Assembly (NCBI RefSeq): GCF_000429085.1
Contig: NZ_AUBE01000015.1
Location: 1 to 64,000, forward strand
Direction of reading: 5' to 3'
Source: Streptomyces flavidovirens DSM 40150
Lineage (GTDB): Bacteria; Actinomycetota; Actinomycetes; Streptomycetales; Streptomycetaceae
Length of the DNA: 64,000 bases
Under the pieces are notes generated by a model. It was not told the DNA's origin. It saw only the letters and a list, made by a program, of their open reading frames with translations, and searched no databases. Both the position numbers and the translations under genes were made by a program. The stretch's first letter is position 1; every line of letters starts with the position of its first letter. Below are positions 44,627 to 53,654 of this stretch, piece by piece.

Positions 44627-46072
44627 ATGCCGATAGAACAGCGCGGAGTCGACACCATCCCCGACGAGGAGCGCACCAGCGGGCCGCGCGACCTCGTCTC
44701 CATCCTGCTCGGCTCCAACCTCTGCCTTGGCGTCATCGTCTTCGGCTGGCTGCCGCCGTCCTTCGGTCTCGGCCTGTGGCCGTCGGTGACCTCGATCCTC
44801 GTCGGCACCCTGGCCGGCATCGCGGTCACCGCGCCGCTCGCGCTCATCTCCCTGCGCACGGCCACCAACCTCTCCACCTCCAGCGGCGCCCAGTTCGGCG
44901 TACGGGGCAGGCTCGTCGGCTCGGTCGTGGGCCTGCTCCTGTCCCTCGGCTATACGGCGCTCACGCTGTGGATCGGCGGCGACGTGATGGTCGGGACGCT
45001 CTCCCGGCTGACGGGCCTGCCCGACGGCGGGTCCTCCCGCGCCCTGATGTACACCGTGCTGGCGGCCGCCACGGTCGTCGCCGCTGTCTACGGCTACAAG
45101 CTGCTGCTGAGCCTCAGCAAGGTCCTGTCCATCGGCATGATCGTCCTGCTCCTTGCCGGCGTCTACGCCTACTCGGGCGACTTCACCACGGCCGCGCCCC
45201 CGGACACCCCGTACCTCCTCGGCTCGTTCCGGCCCACCTGGCTGCTCGCGGCCGTCGCCGCGGGCCTCAGCGGCCCGGTCGCCTTCATCACCCTGCTCGG
45301 TGACTACACGCGTTACGTCTCGCCGCGCCGCCACACCTCGCGCAAGGTCTTCTGGGCAACCTGTCTCGGCCTGCTCCTCGGCCTGCTGGTCCCGCAGCTC
45401 TTCGGTACGTACACCGCACTGGCCGCCCGCGCCGGCCTCGACTACGCCGGACCGCTCGTCGAGGCCGCACCCGTCTGGTACCTGGTGCCGCTGCTCCTGG
45501 CGGCCTCGGCCGGGTCCGTCGGCAACGCCGGCCTCATGCTGTACTCGATGGGACTCGACCTGGACGCGATCGTGCCGAGGGCGACCCGCACGCGGGCGAC
45601 CGTGATCGCGGCGGCCATCGCGACCGCGTTCGTGTTCGTGGGCTCCTTCGCCTGGTCCGTGCAGTCCGCGATGACGTCGTTCGTCCTGCTCCTGACGGCC
45701 ATCGGCACGCCGTGGGCGGTCATCTCCCTCATCGGGTACGTGCGCTGCGGCGGCCAGTACGACGCGGAAGCCCTCCAGGTCTTCAACCGCCGCGCCCAGG
45801 GCGGCATCTACTGGTACCGGTCCGGCTGGAACGTCCAGGCCACGGTGTCCTGGGCGCTGGGCGCCGCGGTCGGCCTCGCGGCGGTGTCAACAACGGTGTA
45901 CGAAGGCCCACTTCTGGCCCTCACCGGCGGCGTGGACTGCAGCTTCATCCTCTCGGGCCTGGTGGGCGGCGTCGCGTACGCGGCCCTGACGGCGAAGGGG
46001 CGCCCGGCGGTGCTTCCTGCGGAGGCGAAGCCGGAGCCGACACCGGCGAGCGAGACCCCCACCCCCGCGTAA
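44627..46072 (+). CDS. NCS1-family nucleobase/allantoin-type permease
   Basis: A 481-residue membrane transporter of the nucleobase-cation-symport-1 family with about 12 predicted transmembrane helices. Examples are LVSILLGSNLCLGVIVFGWL (about 23-42), TSILVGTLAGIAVTAPLAL and LLLTAIGTPWAVISLIGYV. FGVRGRLVGSVVG and GDYTRYVSPRRHTSRKVFW are NCS1-like. The family imports cytosine, purines, uracil, allantoin or thiamine, so a nitrogenous heterocycle is likely, in keeping with the divergent urease. ATG 44627 follows GGGAGG at eight bases. The C-terminal about 25 residues are Pro/Glu-rich and cytoplasmic. It is followed by the dispersed repeat copy C. Confidence 0.9.
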   Translation: MPIEQRGVDTIPDEERTSGPRDLVSILLGSNLCLGVIVFGWLPPSFGLGLWPSVTSILVGTLAGIAVTAPLALISLRTATNLSTSSGAQFGVRGRLVGSVVGLLLSLGYTALTLWIGGDVMVGTLSRLTGLPDGGSSRALMYTVLAAATVVAAVYGYKLLLSLSKVLSIGMIVLLLAGVYAYSGDFTTAAPPDTPYLLGSFRPTWLLAAVAAGLSGPVAFITLLGDYTRYVSPRRHTSRKVFWATCLGLLLGLLVPQLFGTYTALAARAGLDYAGPLVEAAPVWYLVPLLLAASAGSVGNAGLMLYSMGLDLDAIVPRATRTRATVIAAAIATAFVFVGSFAWSVQSAMTSFVLLLTAIGTPWAVISLIGYVRCGGQYDAEALQVFNRRAQGGIYWYRSGWNVQATVSWALGAAVGLAAVSTTVYEGPLLALTGGVDCSFILSGLVGGVAYAALTAKGRPAVLPAEAKPEPTPASETPTPA

Positions 46073-46100
46073 ACGCCACCGTCGCCTGTCCTGCGGAGCC

Positions 46101-46284
46101 TTTTCCCCACCCCGCCCCTTCCCGAACTGGGGCAAGCCCCAGACCCCGGACGCCCTGCGGGCGTGTCCTCAAACGCCGGACGGGCTGGATGTCCCAGCTC
46201 ACCGGCACCATCCAGCCCCTCCGGCGTTTGAGGAGCGGGGTCTGGGGCAGCGCCCCAGTTCGGGAAGGGGCGGGTCGGGGAAAG
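46101..46284. repeat. Dispersed GC-rich intergenic repeat, copy C (near-complete inverted element)
   Basis: About 180 bp forming an imperfect inverted repeat. The left half (CCCGCCCCTTCCCGAACTGGGGC) pairs with the right half (GCCCCAGTTCGGGAAGGGGCGGG) around a central CGCCGGACGGGCTGGATG region. It lies in the 316-bp gap between the permease and ilvE, which converge, and may act as a structured transcription end. The remainder of the gap is a separate hairpin. Confidence 0.85.
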
Positions 46285-46328
46285 CGCCGCAGGCAACCCG
46301 CACCACGCGCCACCCGCGCCACAACGCA

Positions 46329-46362
46329 AGGCCGCGCCCAGCAAAATGGCCGGGCGCGGCCT
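46329..46362. terminator. Terminator between the permease and ilvE
   Basis: AGGCCGCGCCC (46329-46339) pairs perfectly with GGGCGCGGCCT (46352-46362) over 11 bp, between convergent genes. Confidence 0.75.
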
Positions 46363-46388
46363 CACGTACGTACAACTACCGGCCAGGG

Positions 46389-47477
46389 TCAGGCCAGTTC
46401 GTGGATCCAGCCGTGGGTGTCTTCCGCCGTGCCCGTCTGGATCGCGAGCAGCGCCTTGCGGAGCTCCATCGTGACCTTGCCCGGCTGCCCGTCGCCCTGC
46501 ACCCACTCCGCGCCCAGCGACTTCACGGACCCGACCGGCGTGATCGCCGCCGCCGTGCCGCACGCGAAGACCTCGGTCAGGGTGCCGTTCTCGGTGTCGC
46601 GCTTCCAGTCCTCCGTGGAGATCCGGCCCTCCGCCGACTCGTAACCGAGGTCACGCGCGAGCTGGAGCAGCGAGTCGCGCGTGATGCCGGCCAGAAGGGA
46701 ACCCGTGAGCTCGGGGGTGACGATGCGGTCGCCGTACACGAAGTACAGGTTCATGCCGCCCATCTCCTCGACCCACTTGTGCTCCAGCGCGTCCAGCCAG
46801 ACCACCTGGTCGCAGCCCTTCTCCGCCGCCTCGGCGAAGGCGAGCAGCGAGGCGGCGTAGTTGCCTCCCGTCTTGGCGAAGCCCATGCCACCGGGGACGG
46901 CGCGCACGTAGTTCTCCGACAGCCAGACCGAGACCGGCTTGACCCCGCCCGGGAAGTACGCGCCCGCGGGCGACGCGATGACGATGAAGAGGTACTCGTT
47001 GGCCGGCTTCACACCGAGCCCGACCTCGTTGGCGATCATGAAGGGGCGCAGGTAGAGGGAGTCCTCGCCGCCGTGCGCCGGGACCCATGCCTTGTCCTGC
47101 TGGACCAGCGCGTCGCACGCCGCGATGAACGTCTCCACCGGAAGCTCCGGCATCGCGAGCCGGCGCGCGGAGACCTGGAAGCGCTTGGCGTTCGCGTCGG
47201 GGCGGAAAGTGGTGACCGAGCCGTCGGGCCGGCGGAAGGCCTTCAGGCCCTCGAAGATCTCCTGCGCGTAGTGCAGGGTCATGTTGGCCGGGTCGATCGA
47301 CAGCGGCGCGTACGGCACGAGCTGCGCGTCGTGCCAGCCACGGCCTTCGGTCCACCGGATGGTCACCATGTGGTCGGTGAAGTGGCGGCCGAATCCGGGG
47401 TTGGCCAGGATCGCCTCGCGCTCCGCGTCGGACAGCGGGTGCGAGGAGGGCTTGAGCTCGATCGTGGGCGTCGTCAT
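46389..47477 (-). CDS. ilvE: Branched-chain amino acid aminotransferase
   Basis: A 362-residue class IV PLP-dependent transaminase that makes leucine, isoleucine and valine from their keto acids. The N-terminal [17 protein letters not shown] and [14 protein letters not shown] (about residues 80-93) are family signatures. The PLP lysine is in [14 protein letters not shown] (about 200), and the C-terminal [14 protein letters not shown] is the phosphate-binding loop. ATG 47477 has an AAGGAC ribosome binding site. It is next to leuB on the same strand, with a hairpin between them, so the two are probably separate transcripts. Length fits the actinobacterial group. Confidence 0.96.
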   Translation of the reverse strand: MTTPTIELKPSSHPLSDAEREAILANPGFGRHFTDHMVTIRWTEGRGWHDAQLVPYAPLSIDPANMTLHYAQEIFEGLKAFRRPDGSVTTFRPDANAKRFQVSARRLAMPELPVETFIAACDALVQQDKAWVPAHGGEDSLYLRPFMIANEVGLGVKPANEYLFIVIASPAGAYFPGGVKPVSVWLSENYVRAVPGGMGFAKTGGNYAASLLAFAEAAEKGCDQVVWLDALEHKWVEEMGGMNLYFVYGDRIVTPELTGSLLAGITRDSLLQLARDLGYESAEGRISTEDWKRDTENGTLTEVFACGTAAAITPVGSVKSLGAEWVQGDGQPGKVTMELRKALLAIQTGTAEDTHGWIHELA

Positions 47478-47649
47478 GAGTGCGTGTCCTTCACCGTTTG
47501 TGTGTGGTGGACCGCGCTCACGCCTAGTAGGACGTCCGAGCTTCCCCTCATACCGCGGCCCCACGTTCGATTATCGCCCGTGGGAGTGCGTGCATGAAAC
47601 GGCGTGTAGTGCGGCCCGGGATTGATGGTCCCACCCGGCCGCGGCAAAG

Positions 47650-47684
47650 CACAGCCGCCGGGTGTCTGTGACCCGGCGGCTGTG
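47650..47684 (-). terminator. Terminator downstream of leuB
   Basis: CACAGCCGCCGGGT pairs with ACCCGGCGGCTGTG, a perfect 14-bp stem around a seven-base loop, 17 bp beyond the leuB stop. Confidence 0.85.
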
Positions 47685-47700
47685 GGAGGAGTCCGTCGGG

Positions 47701-48744
47701 TCAGCCCGCTACGCGTACCGCGAGCGCGTCGCCGATCTCGTCCGTCGTACGGACCGTGCTGCCGTCGCGCTCCGCGAGGTCGGCGGAGACGGCCGCCTCG
47801 ATACGGCCGGCCTCGGCCTCGTAGCCGAGGTGCCGCAGGAGGAGGGCGACGGAGAGGATCGTGGCCGTCGGGTCGGCCTTGCCCTGGCCCGCGATGTCGG
47901 GCGCGGAGCCGTGGACGGGCTCGAACATGGACGGGAAGGCGCCCGTCGGGTTGATGTTGCCGGAGGCGGCCAGGCCGATACCGCCGGTCACGGCGGCGGC
48001 GAGGTCGGTGAGGATGTCACCGAAGAGGTTGTCGGTGACGATGACGTCGAAGCGCTCCGGCTGTGTGACGAAGAAGATCGTCGCGGCGTCGACGTGCAGG
48101 TAGTCGGTGGTGACCTCGGGGTACTCCTGGCCGACCCTGTCGAAGATGTTCTTCCACATGTGGCCGGCGTAGACGAGGACGTTGTTCTTGTGGACCAGCG
48201 TCAGCTTTTTGCGCGGGCGGGCGTTGGCCCGCTCGTACGCGTCACGGACGACACGCTCGACGCCGTACGCCGTGTTCAGGCTGACCTCGGTCGCGACCTC
48301 GTGCTCCGTACCGGTGCGGATCGAGCCGCCATTGCCGGTGTACGGGCCTTCGGTGCCCTCGCGCACGACGACGAAGTCGATCTCGGGGCGGCCGGCCAGC
48401 GGTGTCGCGGTGTTGGGGAACAGCTTCGACGGCCGCAGGTTGATGAAGTGATCGAAGGCGAAGCGGAGCTTGAGGAGCAGGCCCCGCTCCAGGACGCCGG
48501 ACGGCACGGACGGGTCCCCGATCGCGCCGAGCAGGATGGCGTCGTGCTGCTTGAGGGAGTCGAGCTCCGCGTCCGGGAGGGTCTCTCCGGTGCGGTGCCA
48601 GCGCTGGGCGCCGAGGTCGTACTCCTTGGTCTGCAGCTTCACGTCCTGCGGGAGGACGGCGTTGAGGACCTTGAGCCCTTGGGCCACGACCTCCTGGCCG
48701 ATACCGTCACCAGGGATCACTGCGAGATTGAGGCTGCGAGACAT
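47701..48744 (-). CDS. leuB: 3-isopropylmalate dehydrogenase
   Basis: A 347-residue NAD-dependent beta-decarboxylating dehydrogenase of leucine synthesis. Signatures are [19 protein letters not shown] near the N-terminus, [15 protein letters not shown] (about 117-131), and [19 protein letters not shown] near 235 that binds metal and substrate. The N-terminal position of IPGDGIGQE and length around 347 are usual for actinobacterial LeuB. The ATG at 48744 begins [14 protein letters not shown]. It is divergent from the purple acid phosphatase gene. The start codon region lacks a strong ribosome binding site. Confidence 0.96.
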   Translation of the reverse strand: MSRSLNLAVIPGDGIGQEVVAQGLKVLNAVLPQDVKLQTKEYDLGAQRWHRTGETLPDAELDSLKQHDAILLGAIGDPSVPSGVLERGLLLKLRFAFDHFINLRPSKLFPNTATPLAGRPEIDFVVVREGTEGPYTGNGGSIRTGTEHEVATEVSLNTAYGVERVVRDAYERANARPRKKLTLVHKNNVLVYAGHMWKNIFDRVGQEYPEVTTDYLHVDAATIFFVTQPERFDVIVTDNLFGDILTDLAAAVTGGIGLAASGNINPTGAFPSMFEPVHGSAPDIAGQGKADPTATILSVALLLRHLGYEAEAGRIEAAVSADLAERDGSTVRTTDEIGDALAVRVAG

Positions 48745-48820
48745 GTCGGCACCCTACTCCCGCGTCCCATCCTCTGACACCGACCGTCCGCCATTCGGAC
48801 TCAAAATCTCGACACATTCT

Positions 48821-48831
48821 GTTCACCCTTA
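48821..48831 (+). promoter_or_regulatory. Single PHO-box-like unit upstream of the phosphatase gene
   Basis: GTTCACCCTTA matches one 11-bp direct-repeat unit of the Streptomyces PhoP box (consensus about GTTCACC). The preceding 11 bases match poorly, so this is a weak site. It lies 40 bp upstream of the phosphatase start. Confidence 0.3.
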
Positions 48832-48871
48832 GTACTGGCCATAGTTGGTTGTTACTGGGAAGTTTTTTCCC

Positions 48872-50440
48872 ATGGCCGACACCCCCCGCACCGGTATCCC
48901 CGAGCAGATCGCGCGCCGCATGACCATGGCGGAGCAGCACGAGTATCTGCGTACGAAACTCTCCCGCAGGCGCGTGATCGCGTCGTCCGCCGCCACCGTG
49001 GGCGGCGCGGCCCTGCTCGGCGGCGCGAGTCCGGCGTACGCCGGCTTCCCCACCCTGCTGCCCTCCTCGGTCACCGCACGGGTGGACGGCTCGCTGGTGG
49101 CCCCCTTCGGCCGCCATCTCGCCTTCGGCGCCGACCCGAAGACGCAGATGCGGATCTCGTGGCAGGTGCCTTTCGCCGTCAAGGGGCCGTACGTACGGGT
49201 GGGGCTGAAGCCCTGGGAGCTGAGCCGGAAGATCGAGGCGGAGGTACGGGCTCTGCACACGCCGTCACTGTCGCGGAAGCTGCCCGCGGTCGACCAGTTC
49301 TACCTGCACGTGGGGCTCGACGGACTGAAGCCCGCAACGACGTACTACTACGGCGTCGGACACGACGGATTCGACCCGGCCGACGCCTCGCGCCTGTCGA
49401 CCATCGGCTCGTTCCGTACGGCGCCCGAGCGGCCGGAGACCTTCGTCTTCACGGCCTTCGGCGACCAGGGGGTCAGCTACGACGCCCTCGCCAACGACCA
49501 GTTGATCCTCGGTCAGAACCCGTCCTTCCACCTGCACGCGGGCGACATCTGCTACGCGGACAGCAGCGGACAGGGCAAGGAGTCGGACACGTACGACGCG
49601 CGCGTGTGGGACCAGTTCCTGGCGCAGACCGAGAGCGTGGCGTCGCGGGTGCCGTGGATGGTGACGACCGGCAACCACGACATGGAGGCCTGGTACTCCC
49701 CCAACGGCTACGGCGGCCAGTCCGCCCGCTGGTCGCTGCCCGAGAACGGCCCCGACGCGAAGAACGCCCCCGGCATCTACTCCTTCACGTACGGCAATGT
49801 CGGCGTCGTGGCGCTGGACGCGAACGACGTGTCGTACGAGATACCCGCCAACAAGGGCTACACGGACGGCGCGCAGAGCGCCTGGCTCGACAAGCGGCTG
49901 GGCGAGCTGCGGCGCCAGGCCGGCATCGACTTCATCGTGGTCTTCTTCCACCACTGCGTGTACTCGACGTCCACGCACGCCTCGGACGGCGGCGTGCGCG
50001 ACGCGTGGCTCGCGCTCTTCACCAGGCACCAGGTCGACCTGGTGATCAACGGGCACAACCACGTGTACGAGCGCACGGATGCCATCAAGGGCGGCGAGGT
50101 CGGCAAGCCGGTGCCCGTCGGGGCCTCGACCGATCCGACGCGGGACGGGATCGTGTACGTCACGGCGGGCGGCGCGGGCAAGGACCTGTACGGGTTCGGA
50201 CCCGGCGTGAAGGACAGCTACGAGGGCAACGTCCACGACCACGACCACATCGTCAGCTTCCACTGGACGAAGTCGCGGCTCCCCGACCCCGACACCGTTG
50301 AGTGGTCACGGGTGCGGTACACCGGCTTCTCGTTCCTCGCGGTGGAGGCCGAGGCCGGTACGTCGCCGAGCCTGAAGGTCTCCGCGCTCGCCGAATCGGG
50401 CGAGCGCGTCGACTACTTCGAGATCCGGCGCAGCCGTTAG
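48872..50440 (+). CDS. Exported purple acid phosphatase-like metallophosphoesterase
   Basis: A 522-residue exported phosphatase. A twin-arginine signal (LSRRRVIASSAATVGGAAL) lies at about residues 30-50, then a fibronectin-like N-terminal domain (QMRISWQVP, LKPATTYYYGVGHDGF). The catalytic domain has all the expected metal ligands in order: FTAFGDQG, GDICYAD, TTGNHDMEAWY, VVFFHHCVYST and INGHNHVYERTD. It should hydrolyse phosphomonoesters outside the cell. The ATG at 48872 gives a 30-residue n-region before the twin arginines, unusually long but in keeping with Tat exports. A PhoP-type half-site lies upstream. It ends in a hairpin shared with a small minus-strand gene. Confidence 0.93.
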   Translation: MADTPRTGIPEQIARRMTMAEQHEYLRTKLSRRRVIASSAATVGGAALLGGASPAYAGFPTLLPSSVTARVDGSLVAPFGRHLAFGADPKTQMRISWQVPFAVKGPYVRVGLKPWELSRKIEAEVRALHTPSLSRKLPAVDQFYLHVGLDGLKPATTYYYGVGHDGFDPADASRLSTIGSFRTAPERPETFVFTAFGDQGVSYDALANDQLILGQNPSFHLHAGDICYADSSGQGKESDTYDARVWDQFLAQTESVASRVPWMVTTGNHDMEAWYSPNGYGGQSARWSLPENGPDAKNAPGIYSFTYGNVGVVALDANDVSYEIPANKGYTDGAQSAWLDKRLGELRRQAGIDFIVVFFHHCVYSTSTHASDGGVRDAWLALFTRHQVDLVINGHNHVYERTDAIKGGEVGKPVPVGASTDPTRDGIVYVTAGGAGKDLYGFGPGVKDSYEGNVHDHDHIVSFHWTKSRLPDPDTVEWSRVRYTGFSFLAVEAEAGTSPSLKVSALAESGERVDYFEIRRSR

Positions 50441-50453
50441 GGACAGGCGAAGG

Positions 50454-50486
50454 GGCGCGGCCGGCGGATCAGTGGCCGGTCGCGCC
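50454..50486. terminator. Terminator hairpin between the phosphatase and the 42-residue gene
   Basis: GGCGCGGCCGGC pairs with GCCGGTCGCGCC (one mismatch) around a loop that contains the stop codon of the minus-strand small gene. Confidence 0.6.
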
Positions 50487-50597
50487 GCCGTTGTCACGGC
50501 GGTCGAGCGCACGCTGGAGGGCGGCGGCAGCCTGCTTGCGGTCGGTGTCGTTCGAACGGGGGGTGTGGCGGACGCGGCGGACGGCGGTCTCGGCCAT
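50469..50597 (-). CDS. Small basic protein of 42 residues
   Basis: A short frame that starts MAETAVRRVRHTPRSNDTD and ends RRDNGGATGH. Its ATG (50597) has a good ribosome binding site (AAGGAG at nine bases), and third codon positions are G or C in nearly every codon, supporting a real gene. It is rich in Arg, Ala and Asp, with a predicted helix over KQAAAALQRALDRR, and has no signal peptide or membrane segment. It is convergent with the phosphatase gene. I know of no named family. Confidence 0.65.
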   Translation of the reverse strand: MAETAVRRVRHTPRSNDTDRKQAAAALQRALDRRDNGGATGH

Positions 50598-50865
50598 GGT
50601 GATCGACTCCTTGAGATCAGAATGATTTCAGGGCGCCGGAATGGGCGGGGAGCAGGTGCCGCAGGGGTTACCTGCATAGGGCACGGGCTCACGACCGCCG
50701 TTCGCTGATGGAGCGAGACGTTCGGCTCCTACCAAGCTAAGCGAGGCCGGACTGTCTGTCTCCACAATTACTCGGACTTCCTACTATCTGAGACGCGATC
50801 ATGACCACGCCTCCGCGAGCGCGTGGCCATGCGCCGTCACCACCGCCGCAGGGGGGTGCGGCCCG

Positions 50866-51402
50866 CTAGAGCACGTCGCCGCCGCGCCAGTCGAAGAACA
50901 GGGTGCCGGACGCGTCGGGGAGCCCGTCCACGGGTCGCAGATACGTCGTCCCCTCCTCGTCGGGCAGGCGGACGGTGCCGGAGGGGCCGAGCGCGGCGAT
51001 CCGTCCGGGCCACACCAGCCACCCACGCCCCGCGTAAAGCGCCGCTCCGTCGTCGGACGCCGAGAGCGCCCCGAGGACGTACGCCCGGTCGATCACCCGC
51101 TCCAGCGCCGCCATCACCAGGCCGCCGAGCCCCTCCCTGCGGCGGTCCTCCCTTACGGCCACCCCTTCGACGTAACCGGTGCGCAGCGACCTGCCCCGGT
51201 GTAAGACCCGGCGCTGGATGACGCTGCCGTGGGCGGCGAGGCGGCCGTGCTCGTCGTGGACGAGGGCGTGTATGCCGCCGAGGGTGTGGTCCCAGTCGTC
51301 AGCACCGAAGTCGCCGTCGAAGGCGGCGTCCAGGAGGGCGCGGATCTCGCGGAGCGCGGCGGGGTCGAGGTCGGCGGTGTGTGCGGTACGGATCCGATTC
51401 AT
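50866..51402 (-). CDS. AAC(2')-type GNAT acetyltransferase
   Basis: A 178-residue GNAT enzyme closely resembling aminoglycoside 2'-N-acetyltransferases such as mycobacterial AAC(2')-Ic. Shared blocks include DWDHTLGGIHALV, IQRRVLHRGRSLRTGYVEG, AVREDRRREGLGGL as the acetyl-CoA loop, LGALSASDDGAALYAGRGW and DWRGGDVL at the C-terminus. It may acetylate aminoglycosides or have a housekeeping amine substrate. ATG 51402 begins MNRIRTAHTADLD; a GTG at 51411 is the alternative. There is no clear ribosome binding site for either start. It is downstream of the S1 protease gene on the same strand, with a short gap. No antibiotic-biosynthesis genes are near, so it looks intrinsic. Confidence 0.88.
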   Translation of the reverse strand: MNRIRTAHTADLDPAALREIRALLDAAFDGDFGADDWDHTLGGIHALVHDEHGRLAAHGSVIQRRVLHRGRSLRTGYVEGVAVREDRRREGLGGLVMAALERVIDRAYVLGALSASDDGAALYAGRGWLVWPGRIAALGPSGTVRLPDEEGTTYLRPVDGLPDASGTLFFDWRGGDVL

Positions 51403-51473
51403 GCACCGCACTCTGTCAGGGCCGCCACCCCCGGCGGAGGGGTGACGGCCCGGCGCGCTGAGTACACGAGCGC

Positions 51474-52532
51474 TCAGTACACGTTCACGCCGTACGCCGA
51501 CAGGGCTTCCTTGACCGGCTGGTGGATGGCGGAGCCATTGGTTCCCGTACAGCCGGAGCTGCCCGAGTGGATGCCGAGCGCGACGCTGCCGGCGAAGTGC
51601 GCGCCGCCGCTGTCGCCGCCGGCCGAGCAGGCGGTGGTGGGGACCATGCCGTAGACCGGGCCGTCGCCGTAGTTGACGGTGACGTTCACGGCGGTGACGG
51701 TGCCGCTGGTCACCTTGGTCGTGGAGCCGCTCTTCCTGATGGCCTGGCCCACGATGGCGTTCGCGGCGGACGCGATGTCCTGGTAACTGCCGTTGTAGAG
51801 GTTGACATGGCCCGCGGGCGCCGAGCCGTCCGTGTAACGGACGATGCCGTAGTCGTTGGTGGGGAAGCTGGTTCTTTCACGGACGCCGATCACCGGACCG
51901 CCGGACGTGGCCGACCAGTTGGCGACGTCGTTCGTGCAGTGGCCCGCCGTCACGAAGTAACGCGTCGTGCCCTTGGAGACGTTGAACGCGGCCGAGCAGC
52001 GGTACCCGCCGCCGTAGATCGCGTCGCCGCCCGCCACCTCGCGCTTGAAGGTCCCCGGTACGCGCGAGATGCGCACCGCCCCGTCCTGCGCGTCCGCGAC
52101 CTTCCTCAGCCGGGCCAGCTCCCGTGCGGACACCGACTGGTCGGCCTCGACGCTGACCTGGTTCGTCCTCGGGTCGATGCCCCACGACGTACCGGTGATC
52201 TTCGCTCCGGACTCCAGCGCCGCCATGGCCGCCTCCAGCCGCGCGGCACCGCGCTCCACACGCTTCGCGACGGCGCCCGCCGCGCGGACCTGCTCTGCGG
52301 CGCGGTCGCTGGTGACGGTGACGGTGAGGGCGCCGGTGCGGCGGTCGATGTAGCTGCCGGCGGTGTCGTCGCCGAGGCGCTGGGAGAGCTTGGAGTCGAG
52401 GCGGTACGTCGCCGGGCCCGCGGCGGCGGCTTCGGCGGTGGTCCCGGCGCCGGCGGGTGTCGCGCCGGCGCCCAGCGCGCCGGCGGCTATGAGGGCGGTC
52501 AGGGCTGTGCGCGCTCGGAGCATGCGTCTCAT
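51474..52532 (-). CDS. Secreted S1-family serine protease (streptogrisin-like)
   Basis: A 352-residue exported chymotrypsin-like protease. It has a signal peptide (TALTALIAAGALGAGATPAGA, just over 20 residues, about 8-28), a propeptide of about 140 residues with an alpha-lytic-type prodomain, and a mature domain beginning near IYGGGYRCSAAF (about 174). The catalytic triad is His in FVTAGHC, Asp in TNDYGIVRY and Ser in AGGDSGGAH. Cysteines around the His and Ser are in streptogrisin positions, and the mature size of about 180 residues matches. ATG 52532. It sits upstream of the AAC(2') gene on the same strand and may be cotranscribed. Substrate preference is not read from sequence. Confidence 0.93.
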   Translation of the reverse strand: MRRMLRARTALTALIAAGALGAGATPAGAGTTAEAAAAGPATYRLDSKLSQRLGDDTAGSYIDRRTGALTVTVTSDRAAEQVRAAGAVAKRVERGAARLEAAMAALESGAKITGTSWGIDPRTNQVSVEADQSVSARELARLRKVADAQDGAVRISRVPGTFKREVAGGDAIYGGGYRCSAAFNVSKGTTRYFVTAGHCTNDVANWSATSGGPVIGVRERTSFPTNDYGIVRYTDGSAPAGHVNLYNGSYQDIASAANAIVGQAIRKSGSTTKVTSGTVTAVNVTVNYGDGPVYGMVPTTACSAGGDSGGAHFAGSVALGIHSGSSGCTGTNGSAIHQPVKEALSAYGVNVY

Positions 52533-52697
52533 GGGGGGGCTCCTCAGTCAGGTCTCCGTGGGGAAACAGAGACATTGCCGAGGAATTTGACATGCTCATT
52601 GCCAATTCACAAGAGCGCATTGACGCCATGTCACATGCCCGCACTGGTTCCGGCGCCCGCTTCGGGGCACACGGTCTCAGACGAAGGAGGCGAGAAC

Positions 52698-53537
52698 ATG
52701 GGCACAGCGGCACTCGGCAGAAGAGGCAAGCTCAGGGCACGGCAGGCTTCGAACAGCTCGGCCATGGAGGCCGCCGCGCGCTGGGGATTCGTGGCACGCG
52801 GGGTGCTCTACCTGCTGGTCGGCGTCCTGGCGCTGCGCATCGCGTTCGGCGACGGCGGCCAGGAGGCGGACCGCGGCGGCGCGCTCACGGAGGTGGCCGC
52901 GCGGCCGCTCGGCGCGTTCCTGCTCTGGGCCCTGGGCATCGCCCTGGTGGGCATGGCGCTGTGGCGGCTCTCCGAAGCCTGTTTCGGCGCGGCCGGACCC
53001 GACGGCAACAAGCCCCGCAAGCGCCTGTTCTCTCTGGCGCGTTTTCTCTTCTACGGCTTCGTGGCGTACAGCGTGCTGTCGTTCGCGGCGGGCACGGGCG
53101 GCAGCGGCAGCGGATCGAGCGACAAGCAGTCGGAGGACGTGACGGCCAGGGCCATGGAACTCCCCGGCGGCCAGTGGCTCGTAGGCATCGGCGGCCTGGC
53201 CATCGCGGTCACCGGCCTGTGGATCGCGGGCCGCGCCGTCCTGCGCAAGTACCACAAACACCTCAAGATGGGCGAGCTGCGCGGCCGTACGCGCCAGGCC
53301 GTCGACGTCACCGGCGTGGCGGGCGGTGTCGCGCGCGGCGCCGTCTTCGCCGTCCTCGGCGGTTTCGCGGTCAAGGCCGCGGTCGACTACGAACCGGACA
53401 AGGCGAAGGGCATCGACGACACCCTCCGCTCGTTCTCCGACACACCGGCGGGTCCGTGGCTGCTGGTTCTGATAGCCGTCGGCCTGGCCATGTTCGGCCT
53501 CTTCTCGTTCGCGATGGCCCGCTGGCGCAAGATCTGA
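52698..53537 (+). CDS. DUF1206 membrane protein
   Basis: A 279-residue integral membrane protein of the DUF1206 family (function unknown). Six hydrophobic segments occur as three repeated hairpins: GFVARGVLYLLVGVLALRI, LGAFLLWALGIALVGMAL, FLFYGFVAYSVLSF, LVGIGGLAIAVTGLWIAG, GGVARGAVFAVLGGFAVKA and LLVLIAVGLAMFGLFSFAM. The RW-FxARGxLYLxVGxLA repeat is the family mark. The ATG at 52698 has a strong AAGGAGG seven bases upstream. It is divergent from the S1 protease and converges with pruA across a strong hairpin. No catalytic motif is seen. Confidence 0.9.
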   Translation: MGTAALGRRGKLRARQASNSSAMEAAARWGFVARGVLYLLVGVLALRIAFGDGGQEADRGGALTEVAARPLGAFLLWALGIALVGMALWRLSEACFGAAGPDGNKPRKRLFSLARFLFYGFVAYSVLSFAAGTGGSGSGSSDKQSEDVTARAMELPGGQWLVGIGGLAIAVTGLWIAGRAVLRKYHKHLKMGELRGRTRQAVDVTGVAGGVARGAVFAVLGGFAVKAAVDYEPDKAKGIDDTLRSFSDTPAGPWLLVLIAVGLAMFGLFSFAMARWRKI

Positions 53538-53572
53538 CACCCGGCCGCGCACGGCACGTGGCGGCGCACGAA

Positions 53573-53611
53573 ACCGCCCCCGTCCGGCGTGGGGGCCGGG
53601 ACGGGGGCGGT
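53573..53611. terminator. Bidirectional terminator between the DUF1206 gene and pruA
   Basis: ACCGCCCCCGTCC pairs perfectly with GGACGGGGGCGGT over 13 bp between convergent genes. Confidence 0.85.
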
Positions 53612-53654
53612 GTCTCGCGGGGCGCGCGGCCGGGGGCCATGCGCCGCGGGGCGG

